A stretch of DNA of 64,000 bases from Struthio camelus (GCF_040807025.1 NC_090944.1:122565738-122629737); one strand, 5' to 3'; shown: positions 35,481 to 48,785, numbered from the stretch's first letter. Translations and numbers: made by a program. Notes: generated by a model not told the origin, from the letters alone.

Positions 35481-36823
35481 TTTGAAATAAAGGGATCAAA
35501 ACTGCACCCTTTACTAAAAGACTGTGTAAACCACTTTCTTTACCATGGAAGAGGGGGAGGAAAGTATTGGAAAAGTAATGCAGCAAACAGACCATACAAA
35601 GCCTAAGCATTTGGAGTATTATGAGCCTGAGTCTGCCTTACAGTAAAGGAAATCCATTCTATCTACTGCCATCACTTCTCCCTTGTACAAAATTCAAGGT
35701 TTTATGTGTATGTTCTGAGAGGTGCCAAGTTCATATTATCCCCAAGCTGTGAGGCAAAGAAGAGATTGCTTTCCAGTCAGTAACTTACTACTTTAAGCAC
35801 CTAATGTATGATAAAAGAAGCTCTACTGTGGCTGAGTTTCTGATTCCCTGGCAATTTTACAGTAGATCATGTATTGCAGCCTGATACAGCCAGTGTAAAA
35901 CAGCCAACTTGAAAGAAAAATGGTTTCTAGGAAAGTGATTGGGATTAAAAAAAAAAAAATGTGGGGATGGGACAGACAGCAAGGGAAAACTGCAAGTTCT
36001 GGACAGTGGCAACGCATGTCATCCGTTTTTACAAAAATTGCTAAAATGACCTGGCAAAAGAGCTGGTGGAGAGCTAGAGCATTCTTGTAATGCTTTTATT
36101 ATTAAAGTAAGTGGAGTAAGGCTTTGATGCTTTGGTATTTATTTTTAAAAATGTCCTGCAGAGCCGCTTCTCTGAGATGAAATAGAAGTATGAATGCAAC
36201 TCTGCAAACATTACCCCAGTTCAGTTTTACACTTTAACTGATCTGCTGACAAAGGGAAGGGAATAACCTTTTAATTGTTTTGACCTAAGGAGTAGCCTCT
36301 TCTGTAATGTACAAAACCTTACATGAGCTGTAATATTTGAAGAATGGGAAATCCTTCAGCATTTCAATGACACGTGTCAAACAACCATCGTCATTTTGGC
36401 AAGGTTGTGGTGAAGGTTCTTTGCTCCTACATTGAAATATACATCGGAGATTTCTCTTATTGGTTAGCCAGTAAAAACAAAACAAAAAAACACTGTAATA
36501 ACATAGCAGAAATTTGTCCTGTGAGTATGTGTTGGGACTTGGAAAGAGACATCTCTAAGGGTCAGTATTTGGTGGGCCTAGAGTATGTGTCAGTGGGAGA
36601 AAGCGATTGCTTGCTGAACTGCATGATGATGATAAGGACAGATGTTTTGCATTTGAGAGCTGGAGTTCATGGAGCGTTAGTGAGTGGGGGAGTGAAGTAA
36701 AGATGAGAAAAACAGGAAAGGGAACAGTTACTAGAAATTCCCTTATGAGGAGAGGAGCTCTGCTTTGGATCAAGAATCTCCCTAGCCCAGCATCTTGGTA
36801 ATCCCAGATAATTGTGCACTACT

Positions 36824-36838
36824 AGCGCCCTCTCCAGC
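36824..36838 (-). promoter_or_regulatory. CTCF-like motif, - orientation
   Basis: The complement, GCTGGAGAGGGCGCT, matches 12 of 15 positions of the CTCF core, with mismatches confined to its first half. It faces the stronger motif at 26335 in convergent orientation, about 10.5 kb away. It is weaker than that one and could be chance. Confidence 0.35.
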
Positions 36839-36859
36839 TATGTCTGGCTCTGGAACATC

Positions 36860-37235
36860 TTGAGCAGAGTGGCATCTTGGTAGTTAGCTTTCTGCACGTA
36901 TTTTTTACTTCCATGAATTTATCTAGTTCTTTTTGAACACCTTCCAACCTCAGTGTCCTGTGGCGGGCAGTTGCACAGCTTAGCTACACATTATATGAAG
37001 AATGAAGTCCTCTTGCTAGTTTTGCAGCCCTTTTCACCCAGCTCTTGTTTTGCTACCCTAGTTGTTGTTATCACATTTGTCGCCTCACTCTTCACTCCCC
37101 TTCCAGATCGTTTATGTCTATGGGAAGCAGGCCTAGTGCTGATCTCTCCTGGACTCCATTCATTACCTACCTTTACTCTGAAAACTGACCATTGTAGCTG
37201 TCCTTGTTTCTTCTGCTCAGGTTTTATCCAACTGT
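36860..37235 (-). mobile_element. Old CR1 LINE fragment with internal deletion, antisense
   Basis: The first part ('tgaatttatctagttctttt', 'ttagctacacattatatgaa') recalls the CR1 3' end. The second part, from about 37075 ('agatcgtttatgtctatggg', 'cattcattacctacctttac', 'ctgaaaactgaccattgtag'), recalls the end of its ORF. The sequence usually between them is shortened. It probably belongs to the same ancient CR1 group as 440-1900 and 35040-35480. Confidence 0.6.
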
Positions 37236-37872
37236 AAGCAAGAAGTTGCTTATTGCAGTCCCTCAGAGATCTCATAATTCAAGAAAGCTGACTTAAGGGT
37301 ATGCAGGAAGGGAGCAGAATTATAGCTGTTATCCACTGAGGTTAGATGTTGAAAAGGTTATGTTTTCCTAGGTTTATCTGTTCAGCTCTTTCTTGGGGGA
37401 CTCTCACAACCTCCTGTTGTGCCACGGTCAGGTCTAGCTTGTCCCATCTCTGTTTCACCATTCTGTCACCTATTTAGCAGATCCAGGTAGGTTTAAGTGC
37501 TCTGCAGAGGGTTCATGTTCAAGAAGCACTCTGAAGGTGAAAGTGCAAAGCACACGTTTATTCTGAACAGAAGCCAATTTTTCAGTTGCTAGTGTTGTCA
37601 GACTAGCAACTTTCTGAAGCAGTAATATTCACTTTCAAAAGTTTCAAAAGATCTGTGGCTTACACTAGTGTAGGCTTTTTGCTGTGCGTTGCTGGGAATA
37701 GACCTGCTAATCTTAAAGTAAAATGAATGTTTCCCTGAGTGGTAGCTAATAGATGTGCTGAGAAAAGTTCTTGATATGGAAACTGTACAGCTAGTAAGGA
37801 AACGAGTAATGTGGAAATATGCGGTAAGCACTGATTGCAAAGTGGAAGTTTAAATTGCACTTGAACTTATTT

Positions 37873-37907
37873 AAAAAAAAAAAAAAAAGAAAAAAGAAAA
37901 AGAAAGA
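37873..37907. repeat. A-rich tract
   Basis: Sixteen A residues are followed by A5-6G units. It could be the tail of a retroposed sequence. No source gene is recognisable upstream and no flanking target duplication is evident. Confidence 0.75.
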
Positions 37908-38071
37908 ATGCCATCATGTGTATGCTGATTGATAGACAGGACTTAGCAGTAAAGTGCTCCAGCTGCTCAGGATTTTCCCCAAAGAAGCTGATATCTGACT
38001 CAAGGGGAGAGTGACCTCCAGTTACCAAATATTGACAGAACTGCTTTTTAAGAAGCTGTCTTTGTTCCTAG

Positions 38072-38308
38072 ACATTTGGCACATATACAGTAAAGCATTG
38101 CAAGTTTCATGGAGAACCTCGTCCCAGTGGTTTTCATTGTATTGTGAGGACTACAGACTCTCTTACACACTCAGGAGCCTCTTGTCTGTGTTGATCTTGT
38201 CAGTCCTCCTGTTCTCGGTGTACTATGTAGTTCATAATCGTGCGCAGACAACAGCACTTACTCGAGCCAGCTGCCTCATCCCTGGCAATACTCAGCTGAG
38301 AGATTCAG
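38072..38308 (+). other. Candidate unannotated exon with a membrane segment
   Basis: An open frame runs through this stretch between an acceptor-like site (tttgttcctag, ending 38071) and a consensus donor (TTCAG|GTAAGT at 38309). It encodes about 79 residues with a hydrophobic segment near the middle (LLSVLILSVLLFSVYYVV) preceded by Arg and followed by HNR, the look of a single-pass helix. Five CpG sites survive here although the surroundings are CpG-poor. No ATG opens the frame, so it would be an internal exon. Its donor phase (one base into a codon) would not join FSHR exon 2 in frame. I do not recognise the protein. It may be a conserved exon of another transcript, a pseudogene exon, or chance. 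Confidence 0.2.
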
Positions 38309-41300
38309 GTAAGTGGAGATGATGAACAAGAGGTTTTGCTTCTTTTTGTGGCTCTACAGTACTGGAAGGCCTGGATTTTTCAACTTTGTCACTCAGGGTT
38401 GGTTATTTCAAAATCTAGGCATTTAAAATTCAAATGTGCACCTTAATATGTAAGAAGGAGGAAATGTTCTGCTCGTCATAGTGAGAGAGATGCAGGAGCA
38501 TATGGCAGAGACCAAACATATTTGTAAATTAACCGTGTCAACACAAGTCTAGCTGGTGCCCTCAGAATAGCAGGGCATGCGTGGTTGGCATTTGGGACCC
38601 CTTTTCGGGAGATATTGTTTTCTCAAGACTGCCAGTTGAGTTAGTTGCGTTTGGCGCTCAAAGTGCTCTTTGAAAGAACCATCGCATATTAGATAGCAGA
38701 GAGAATATTTACGTTTACAGAGCTCATGCTGATCCAGAAAAACAGAGCATGATCAGAGTCGCCAGGTGCTATTGTTTATATGGTTTCTGAAAGTTCTAGC
38801 ATCAGGGAGTATCAGATATCTCATTACAACTTCAAACAAGCCTCTGGACATATCCAAATGAACCCAAGTATTTGGTGGGAGCCCTCTTACTTATTAGACT
38901 GTGTGTGCTGATTAAAGAAATTGACATTGGGTCTCTCTCACTTTTCATTTTTATTAATAATTTATGTTATTTCAGTTGTATTCAATTAAAGGTATAGAGG
39001 TATAGAATCTATGAGGATATAGATGAGAAGGGAGTTGAAAAATAAACTAACCCTCTTTAAGGAATTTGTCGAACAAAATGCAGTGAAAGCGGTAAGCTGT
39101 TTGGTGTTCCAGCAATACCTTCTGCAGAAAAACTAAGTCCTTAAAGGAAGTTTTACCTTCAGTAAGACATCTGCAACCCAGAACTTACAGAATTTGGTCC
39201 CTGGCCGGTTTGTATTGGTCAATAAAAATAGCATCATGTATGGAGGGCCTACCAACATAAAAGGTCCTGAAGTCTTACAGAGGTAGAAACACTACACACC
39301 AAGAACATTTTCACCTCTCTGGTGTGACCTCAACAGATGAACAAACCACTCTTCTCTGCCTGCTGAGTAAAATCTTTCTTGGCGTGCTAGTGGGACAAGA
39401 GAAGAGTTGAAATGACAAGCTATGTGTGAGCAGCATGACTGTTCATGGTCTGAATCAAAAGAAGAGAGGAAAGTTTTGAAGAAGACAATACCTGGAGGAG
39501 AAGAAAAAAAATTGGTTGGTTTCTAGACATTTCCCATAACCCAGTTTGCCTTGACAAGTTGGCCACAGAAAAGATGACAAAGTAGAGCACTCTTTGTGGA
39601 AGAATATCCAGTAGTTGTATAATGCTCCTTCTGTTTGTCAGGAAAATATTAATACAAACAGATGCAATGCTGTAAGTTTGCCCAGGGCAAATGAATTTTT
39701 AATGCCCTTTCACAGTAAAGATGGCAGTAGATATCAAGGTCAGATTTTTAAGGGTATTGCACATTAATCACATGCTTTATATTTCTCCAAGGCCCCTCTG
39801 AGTAAGCCATGAGAAAAGAGGATGTGCTCTTTTAAAAGTGCAATTTATAAAAATAAAGCAATCACTATTTTCTGACTTTCTGTAACCAAGACAGGATAAC
39901 TTCTGTCACTATTATTTGTCTTATACCAAATACTTTTCACAGCATGCCTTTGACGTTAATTGAAGCAATTTTAACTGCGCTGTTAAATTACTGTGGGTAT
40001 TCTTTTTTTGTAGTAACGCACTCCCAGCAGCTAAACCCTTTCTGGATGTGAATGTGGTCACTGTGGCTCTGTTCATAGGCCTAAACAGGACTTGCATTCT
40101 GTTCCAGTCTGTGTTCAGTGCCAAACCTCTGTTTTCTGTGTATTTGTACTGCAGAGGAGTCCAGAGCCCTGACTTTGTTTTGCAGTGTGTTTTACCTATC
40201 GCGGTGGTGCAGGAAGCATAGGAAACTCTTGCATTTGGCTTCCAACTACCTGGGTTCCTTGAAGTGACCAACGTTATTGTATCAAAGGGTGCCCGAAAGA
40301 ATCGGTCTGTGCTACTATCTGCGCTACTCCGCAGTCACCCTGGGCGGTTTCTGCTCCTTTGATAGCTGCAGATCTCTTAAGCAAAGCCTCTCTACTCAGG
40401 TGAGCTACGCGAGGGCAAAGAAGCTTAAAAGAAGCCCTCTGTATAAACACTTCTAGAGGAGAATCTGAAGGAGATGAATACTGGAACAGCTGATATTTTA
40501 GAAGCAACAAAATTGCGCGTGTTTAACTAAGCATTGATATTAGCATGATCCCCAGGGCTCAAATGTGCTTGGGTGAAGAGAGCCCTGTCTTTGTGAGGTG
40601 CTGATTGTAGCAGTGGTGTCTCTCTGCAGTAGTTCTGCTCGTGGCACGTGTGTTGTTTGTATTTGCTGCATTTGTTGTGTGTGTTACTGCCTTGTGCTGC
40701 TTGCATCTAAATCTACAACAAAGTTCTTGGTCAGACATTTGCTTTGCAAAACGGGTTGATGTACCCAGGCAACTAGTTCAATTGTCATAACTCTGTCAGA
40801 ATCGGTTCCTTTCCAACTTTATCTCAATGTAAAGCAACTCAGTCTAAGTACGTTGTAGAGTTTGCACTGAGTGAGGACATGTCCCATCCTGTTTGTTCTG
40901 AGCAGCTCAGATTGAGTGAAAGTATTTGTGTTGCGTTTCTTTTTCTGATTGTGAATTTTGCACTCTTGCCTTTTTTCCTCCATCCTGTCTTTTAACCCCA
41001 GATCTCCAAAGTCATCTCGCCCTATTCGAGCAGAGGTATTTAAAAGCATCTTGCAGCTTTATTTTTAACTGCCTGCACGTGTGACCTCGGAAAGAAGCTA
41101 TCTGCAGCCCAGTGGGGGATGAGCAGTGTTGCTAAGGACAGTGGATGCTTTGTCCTGAAGTGAAAAAGTATGTCAGCGCTGAGACTAAACACACCGTGTT
41201 TTCTGAAAACTAAGGAGGAGATGTGGGGGGGAAATATAGCTTACAACCATGTTGCTTTACCTCTTTTGTAGTCTGGTACTTTAACTGATGCAGTCTTTTT

Positions 41301-42214
41301 CACAGCAGTTCTCTGTTCTTCCTCCTCGCTGCTTATCAGCTGCTAACTGCAAGGGGACCAGTGTGCAACTTGTTAGCTGACTTGGGCAGGGTTTTGGAAG
41401 AAAACAGAATTCTGCAGCAGCCTTGCTGTATGCCTGTGAGTAGCGTCACAGCTCTCCTGGGGAAACCGTACTTGAGCAGTGCAGGCAGAGATGCGTTTTG
41501 TTATCTGTGCCACGGTACTGGGACGTTCCCCAAGTGAAATGCCAGTGTGACATCAGTCATGTGGTCTTAAAACGTTTCTGTTCAGCTTGTTGTTGTTGCT
41601 GGATGGCATTATTATGCCAAGCAAGTATTCACTAGATTTAGACTAGGAATGCCGTTAGTACGATTCATTATACTTTTACTCTACTTCAAAAACGAAAAGG
41701 AAATTGATTTTAAGGGAGGCCACTAGTAAAGATTAAGGAGCGATTTGTTTTTTTTCATGAGCTGCTGAACATATTGCTTTTTGACATTCAAATCCACAAA
41801 GCAGAAAGGCATCGCTAATAACTTTATCATCCCAGTCCTAATTGTATTTACTTTATCTGTGCATTGCTCTGTTTAATAGTGCACAAACCAAAACATTTTA
41901 TCAGAGATGGCTACTTCTATCACTCCCAGGCACGAAGAGATGCCTGTGTGGCATACCTGAAAGGGGAGGGCATGTGCTCTCTCAGATTTATAGTACGTTT
42001 TTCAGTCAAGTAGAAAAGTGGTGTTACTGGCCTCTACAGCACAGCTGTAATGCCTTGCACTTTATGAATTTCACTCTAACAGAATCTTGTTTAACGTTTC
42101 ATTAGTTTGTTTATTACTGTTCGTGGTTGCCAGCTGTAAACAGATTACTTTCTCTTTAATTCCACCAAAATGCAAAAAAAAGGAAGCAATCTAATGTGGA
42201 AGAAAAATGACTTT

Positions 42215-42318
42215 GTGATTATGATACCAGACTGAAACTCTGAAGCTCTGGGTTCAAGCCCGCGCTGTTGACAAATTTCCCTTGTGAACTTGGGAAGTAA
42301 CTTTGTGCTTGTGTTTGT
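42215..42318 (+). mobile_element. MIR/CORE-type tRNA-derived SINE relic
   Basis: 'accagactgaaactctgaag' leads to 'ctctgggttcaagcccgcgc', then 'cttgtgaacttgggaagtaa'. This is the order of a MIR-like SINE: tRNA-derived head, then the core 'gtgaccttgggcaagt'. GGTTCAAGCC at 42251-42260 is an intact RNA polymerase III B-box. It is an old relic; the family name rests on memory of the consensus. Confidence 0.6.
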
Positions 42319-44472
42319 ATGCAAAGGCAGATGGAGCTTTTTTTTCTTAGAAATAAAGGGGAAAGGATGCCAGATACTTGTCAGAATTTCTTGTACTTGT
42401 TTTTCTTTTTCTTTTTTGATTGACTTAACTCTTTATCAGGACTTGAAGTCTCATTTTTTTAAAAAATTATCAGCTAGATTTTTATTTTGTCCATTGGTTC
42501 TATTAGGAAATTTTTGTTGAGGGGATGTTTATTTTCCATCTTCTCCCTAAAATGTATATTGCGTAATTTTTCTTTGACATACTCGCCTTCACCTCCTGTT
42601 ATTACCCCTTATGTATTAACCAGCTGCACAGACTAGATGGGTTGTATTTTTACAAGCATTTAAAGTGCATGAGCAGCCGGTTTAACCATGGACAGAGCAC
42701 AGTAGGTGGTTGCAGTGATTAGATGCTTGCAGCCAGATTGTGCGTATTACCAAAGGATTAAGGTCTGTCTCTTGTAATTCAGTTTAAATGTGTGTAAAGT
42801 AGGGGTTCTCGGACTCTCTGCAAAGCTCTCCCTTCCTCGTTCCAACATGCCTGCGCCATCAGGGTCCCGTTTTTGAAATGAATCTGCAAATTAGTTACAT
42901 AAATGGTCATTAATGAAAAATATTCTGCTTGATTTTAGATTTCTGTTAAGATGATGGAGTAGCTCTCTGAAAAGACAAGTTAGTATCATGGTGTGAGCAG
43001 TGTTTTGTCACTATCAGTGCTATTTCTCAAGATATTGTCTGTCTTATGAAGTCCAAACCTCAGCACCTCCAGGAATGGATGCAGCTAATGAAAAATCTTT
43101 CTCTCTCTTTTTTTAATTAAAGCCTCATGACTGTGGAAGAGCTTGATGACATGATATGAATGCACTTTGAAGACATAAAAACCAGAAAGCAAATAAAACC
43201 AACCTTTTTCATTTAGCCAGAAGATTTTTGAAGCTTTTCTTGAGATGTTTTAGGATCTAATTTCATAGTTTTGGACTCCTCTCCTCCTGCTGATTGGAAG
43301 GGGGGGATATGTCAGAAAGCAGCCACAAACTACTTTGTAGATCACAGGGATCTTCCACTTAGCCTCCTGATTTTCATGCTCTGAGCATAAAGATAAATAA
43401 TCTAGTTGTTTGCTTAAAAAAAAAAATTGCAAGCACGCAGCTTAAATAGTCACTCAAGAAAGGCCCAACTCTAGGAAGTGCTGCGATTGCTTCCCATGAG
43501 GGGCTGAATGCCCTTATCTCCCCTGAGCTCCATTTACGTAGCCCTGAGGATTTTTTGAGATGCCCAATTCTGGTAAGTATGGCAGGATTTTTGAAGCAGA
43601 CATTTCTATCATTTTCCATGGAAAGACCTGTGACAAACCTGGAGTCTTTCCAGAATTAGAAGGTAAAAAGCTTTAGCCCACCATGCACTTGTTTGTAGGT
43701 GATGAGAGTGCAACTTGTACTTCGTGACCCGCTGGGTCCAGAGTCTGTATGCTACCCTGTGCAGCCTAAGATGTTGGTTCCTCTGTGCTGAGAAGCTTCT
43801 GCATGCCCTCCTTGGTTTTAGGTGATTTAGCCACCAGGCCATGAGGCATGACACAGCTACAATAAAATAAACTTTCCAAGAAAAAGAAGTTGTTAAATGC
43901 AAGGCCTGGAAAATAAAGTTCAGTTCTGTTTAAGAGCAGACGGAGTGATGCAGCTCACTGATTTCTGTCAGGATTTCTTAACCAAACATACAAATTTCCT
44001 ATTCAAAAGCAAAACTTTTAATTCTGTACCGCTAACAAAATAGGGTTTGCCCTATTACATTGGTTAGCAGATTTTTTTTTTCTTCCTAGTGATTCATTTA
44101 AAGGTTTTTAAATTGTTAGAAAACATACCTGTTAGGAATCATATTATGAAAAATACTTGAATGTTCATGTATTTCTGCATATGTCCCTTCCTAGTGAGAT
44201 GATTACTAGAACTAAATCCTAATGATGGTAAGGTCATATAGTAGTACGAACCTGTGAGGCAGAGGCTTGCAAATGATCTTCTTTAAATCAAATCATAGCT
44301 GAGCCCAAAGGAATCTCTTGATTCTTTCCTGCAAGAATTAGGACTAAAGCTTAGGGCCAGGCTGATACAGCTACGTTGAGTTACACCATCTGGGACACAG
44401 TCTGCAATGTCTATTTGTCTTCTGTTACAGCATGAAAAGCAAAATAGTCCTTCACTGTTGCATTGACTAATC

Positions 44473-44489
44473 AAAAAAAAAAAAAAAAA
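44473..44489. repeat. A17 homopolymer
   Basis: Seventeen A residues are followed by further A-rich sequence to about 44510. No source transcript is recognised. Confidence 0.85.
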
Positions 44490-45476
44490 GGCAAAAAATA
44501 AACAAAAATCCTACCCCATGCTTTTTGTGTTTTTGCTTATCAAGAGCAAGAAGCTGTGCATACAAAATAGGTCATGGCATCATTTTGTCTTCTGTTGATG
44601 TAAATCAAAGACTCATTTGTTGCTTGTGCTGAGACCTCCAGCACATCACCAAAGGAAGAAACAAAAACAAAGAAACAACCAAAAGTATTACAAAGAGGGG
44701 AAATTAAACTTCACAGTAAATCTTTCTGTCTGACAAAATACACGTTGCTACAGAGGATTAGAAGGTGATAACATCAGTCTATTACCTCAGAGATTAAAGT
44801 AAAATGTTCTTCAAAATCCTACCACGTTTATTTCTTTGGAACAGAACTTTGTGATTTAGTACTGTGGTCAATGAATCTTTTTGGCTTTTTATTTTATTTT
44901 CCTTTGGTCCTTAAGTTATAAAGTTTATAGTATATGCTTGATATAGTTGGTTTTAATGCCGTGAATTTGCAATTTACATGAGCCAGGGAAGATAATTTTA
45001 CAATACACACACTTTCTGATTAACTGTGTGTGACTTAAGTAGATCAGAGAAATGAGTTTTAAAGAGAGTTTTGAAAGACCTAAATTCAGCTTATAAGGCA
45101 GAGATTAATCTTTTCTTTTTTTTTTTTTTTGGGCTAGTCTAGTCGCTGATAATGAGCAAAGTCCTTTGTTGTGCAAGGTCAGAGTCACAGAAGGGGGTTG
45201 TTAGCCAAGGAAGGGAGCTGGGAAAAAGGAGAGCGCCACCAGGGCTGTGTGAGCACTGCAGCGCAGGAGTAAATTAGTAAATTCTGGTGGTGCCCTTTGC
45301 CAAAGAGTTCCTCCATAGCTACTCAAGAAAAATCTTGTGAGGTAGGGTCTGAGAACTTGTCATTTGGTGAACATGCAAAATATGTCCTGTTTCACATACA
45401 AATAGTTAACTGAAACACAGCATATTTCCATACATTGATAGGGTTAATGTGAACACATCACAAGTTTTGCGTGCAC

Positions 45477-45499
45477 TTTTTTTTTTTTTTTTTTTTTTT
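45477..45499. repeat. T23 homopolymer
   Basis: Twenty-three T residues form the longest homopolymer in the window. Its length is likely to vary between individuals or assemblies. Confidence 0.85.
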
Positions 45500-46430
45500 A
45501 GAGATGCCTAACAGAAATGGCCTTATGGGTCCAATTTTAATCCTGTGATTTATCAAATTTTTTTTTAATCACCCATACCTTAGGCGCTAAACATTTGAAT
45601 AATGACTTGCAGTCCTCCATCTCTTCATGATGGTAGGTCTGATTTTCATCACTGGATTCATGTGGGACTGGGTGGAAGAATATAATTTTTTCTGGGGGTT
45701 CTTTTTCCCCTGGAGTCTTACATTCTGGCTGTCTGAGGGACTTCAGCTGTGGAACTCTCTATTTTAGGAAAAAGTTCAATAAATCTCTTCATTGTTGAAA
45801 AATGTAACAGGGTTATTCAGGATCGTTTTACCAGTGCCTACTAATTTCTATTCTTTGCATCAAGTGTTCTCTGTAGGCCTTGTAATCGCATGATATTTCT
45901 CTTTTAGTAGATACATCTTGTTTCTGCATAGCTATATCTGGGTTCTTTGTCTTCACTGTGATATAGAGTTGTGTTAATTATCCATGTCAGTGGTTTCCTA
46001 TTAACTAGGACCTCATCATTCTAAATAACTAGGTTTAGATCTCCCTGTATATAAATAAATCTGTGGGAGATAGTTCTACTTTAGTCTTGACTCGTCAAGC
46101 CTTAATTAGCAACAGATTTTTGATAGGTTTATAATAGCAAAATTTGTTCCCAACCATTCATGAGACAAACTAAAATGATAAAATTAAAAGGCAAATAAAT
46201 TGCATAACATTTAAAAATCAAAAATGGAAAAAAAAAACTGTGGGAGTTATGCATGTTCATTCCAGAAATTATAGTCTGATTGTAAGCTTAATTTGCCCCT
46301 CCAGATATAAAAGGATATTACAACACAACAGAAAACAATCACTCTCAGTAGTCATAAGAGCAGAAGTAAAGTAATAGGAACCGCAGTAGGGAAAAATCTG
46401 TTAGATATTAAACAACATTATAATTTATAG

Positions 46431-46452
46431 TGTGTGTGTGTATATGTATATG
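46431..46452. repeat. (TG)n/(TA)n microsatellite
   Basis: Five TG units run into TATATGTATATG. This is a short dinucleotide tract in intron 1. Confidence 0.8.
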
Positions 46453-48140
46453 CTTAATATAAACAAATATATAAGGTATGCATTTCATTGTTCACCTGTA
46501 GTGGGGTGGCTTCAGTTTCTAGCAGTAAAATTTCAAAGACTCAGCCTGAATAGATGTAGTTACATCGGGATTTAGAAACCTCTCCTGGATATGGAGGAGC
46601 AATGGGTCAGATTTAAGTCTAGCTTATGCTCTTCTACTTCTGGAATAACAATAGTTATTATACTGTTGTACATCTAGCCACGTATGTGGCCTTCTCAGGA
46701 CACATGGCAAATCATTTCATCAGTTGGTGCTTGTTTGGTTTCTTATCCATTGTTTCTGCGTCTTGTTATTGGTAAGTTTTTGCTGGCCGAAACAGTGGGG
46801 CATCTGCTATGGCTTCTAGGACCTATGGTGATGCAAATAACAGTATCGTTAGCATCACGGAGCTGTTTCAGACTGAAACCAACATAACAAAAAAATTAAT
46901 CTGTCCCAGTGAAATCAAGCTGTAACTAAATCAACCTCTCTAAAAGCATTTACAGTTAGAGTTGAAGTTCCTTCTCATACTCTTCTGTGGCCCAGCAAAT
47001 CTTGTAGTCGTGGCTGCATGACGCTTGAGCTGCAGCAGGGTGCAGCAAGAAGCCCTCTCCCCTGGGTAGCGCATCCTCCTGGGACATGAAATACTGGAGT
47101 TTGAACTGCTCTGAATGAGGAGAGAATTGAAGCTGGGACCTTCATTCCTTGTTGCTGCACTTCCACTGCCAAGGCTGTGTTTAGGAGGAGTGAAGCCTTC
47201 CTCGGTTCTTGCAAAGACTGCAGCTGGCAGGAGCTTCTAGGCTTTTTTTTTTTTTCTTTTTTTGCATACGTTGAGGTTTGTGCTACACTTGCAGTTCTGA
47301 CTCAGAGCTGGGAGCTCAAGGGAGTTGAGATATTGATACACACACACCTATGTTTAGTGTTTCCTAGGGACTGGTGCTGTGCAGCTCCGTGCACAAGGTA
47401 CACAGGGTACAGATCTTTTGGATCACCTCTCTGGAGGGTCTAGCCTTTCTCATGCCTTCTTTTGGGCACGTAACTCTAGTTTTGGAATTTCATACCAAGT
47501 GCTAAACGTTTAGGCTTTGCAGTGCTTTCCTCGCAGATACCAAAGTCCCTTGTTAGGACCAAATAATGCATCTCTCCATTAAGTACACATTTTTCAAAGG
47601 ACACTTTGGTGTCTTGTTTGTCTTGCATAAAGTATTCTTGGACAAAGGTGGGCTATATTCACTTCTTTAACCTTAAAAGAATTCCAGAAACAAAACCAAG
47701 GCAGTACTTTTCTGTTATTTTCTACACATTCCTCAAAGAATTGCTACTGAGCAGCCAGTATTTCAAGTTAAGCACCAATTGATTCTTGGAGCCTAATTGG
47801 TGAGATTTATTGACAATACAGCACTCTACTAGTTATAATAGACTCCTATTCATTATACAGTTGATAATTCTACAAGTAGCAGATTCTAATTTTCAGTGTT
47901 ATTTATAACATCGAGACTAATTTTATTAGCCTACTTAGGGATGTTCGAAAGCACCTAACCTTAATTTTTTTGAAGTGGAATTCGACACTTCAGCTATTAA
48001 ACTTCATTTCTGCTTTAAGAGCTTATTAAGGACATTAGAAAGGTAGGGGCTGAAACCCGGCACCTATTTAGCACAGGATAGCAGGGTATTCAACAAAGAA
48101 ACTCAGCGTTTGATTTTTACCTCTGTGCACTTTTGGCTTT

Positions 48141-48178
48141 ACTTGTATAGGTAGCCTCTACTCGTGTAGGTAGCCTCA
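48141..48178. repeat. Tandem duplication, 19-bp period
   Basis: Two adjacent 19-mers (48141-48159 and 48160-48178), each containing TAGGTAGCCTC, match at 16 of 19 positions. This is a simple local duplication that has begun to diverge. Confidence 0.8.
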
Positions 48179-48785
48179 TATATGAACGAGGTTCCTGTCT
48201 TTTTATTAGTTTCAGGATCAGGCTGTAAATTCTTGTTGTGGCAAAGCAAGGCAGAGGCCGGTGCTTAATTAAAGGAATGTATACCTCCTGATGATCCGCA
48301 CCTACAGCGAAAGAGGATTGGTTTCAGAATATTGCCATTCAAAATTATAGGTTGCTTTTCAGACTGAGCCCACTTTCTAGGCCTCCAAAAGGAAGCATGT
48401 GTTTCTACAAAGGAGAGCTTAGAAAAAGTTTCAAAGTAGATCAGAGTTAAACAGTTTCCTAATGGCCGAGCTCTGCAACACTAAGCCTACGGGGTGTTCT
48501 GCGAGGTTCCGTTGAACGGGTCTGAACTCTGAAAGTACAGACGTAGCTTTGCATGCATTACGTTGCCATGCTTTTAGTAAGGCATTACAATTGCCTAATC
48601 CAGGTTAGGCCTTTTCTGGGAGCTCTTTAATCCTTCAGCATTTGCATAATGATCTGAATACTGTAATGCTTTCTGACAGCATACAGGAGCTATTTCTAAC
48701 TTATATAGAATAATGAAATAAAAAATTGATTTTATCATCTTTCGGGATTGAGACTACCATAAATTTCAGTGTTTAAAAATGCGTG

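Noticed and set aside
45231..45245. Third CTCF-like motif near 'gagcgccaccaggg'
   Set aside because: About 11 of 15 positions match on the - strand, including a mismatch at a key core base; too weak to list.
46684..46887. Hydrophobic 67-codon + strand frame as a membrane exon
   Set aside because: No acceptor-donor pair brackets it, and hydrophobic frames are common in T-rich DNA.
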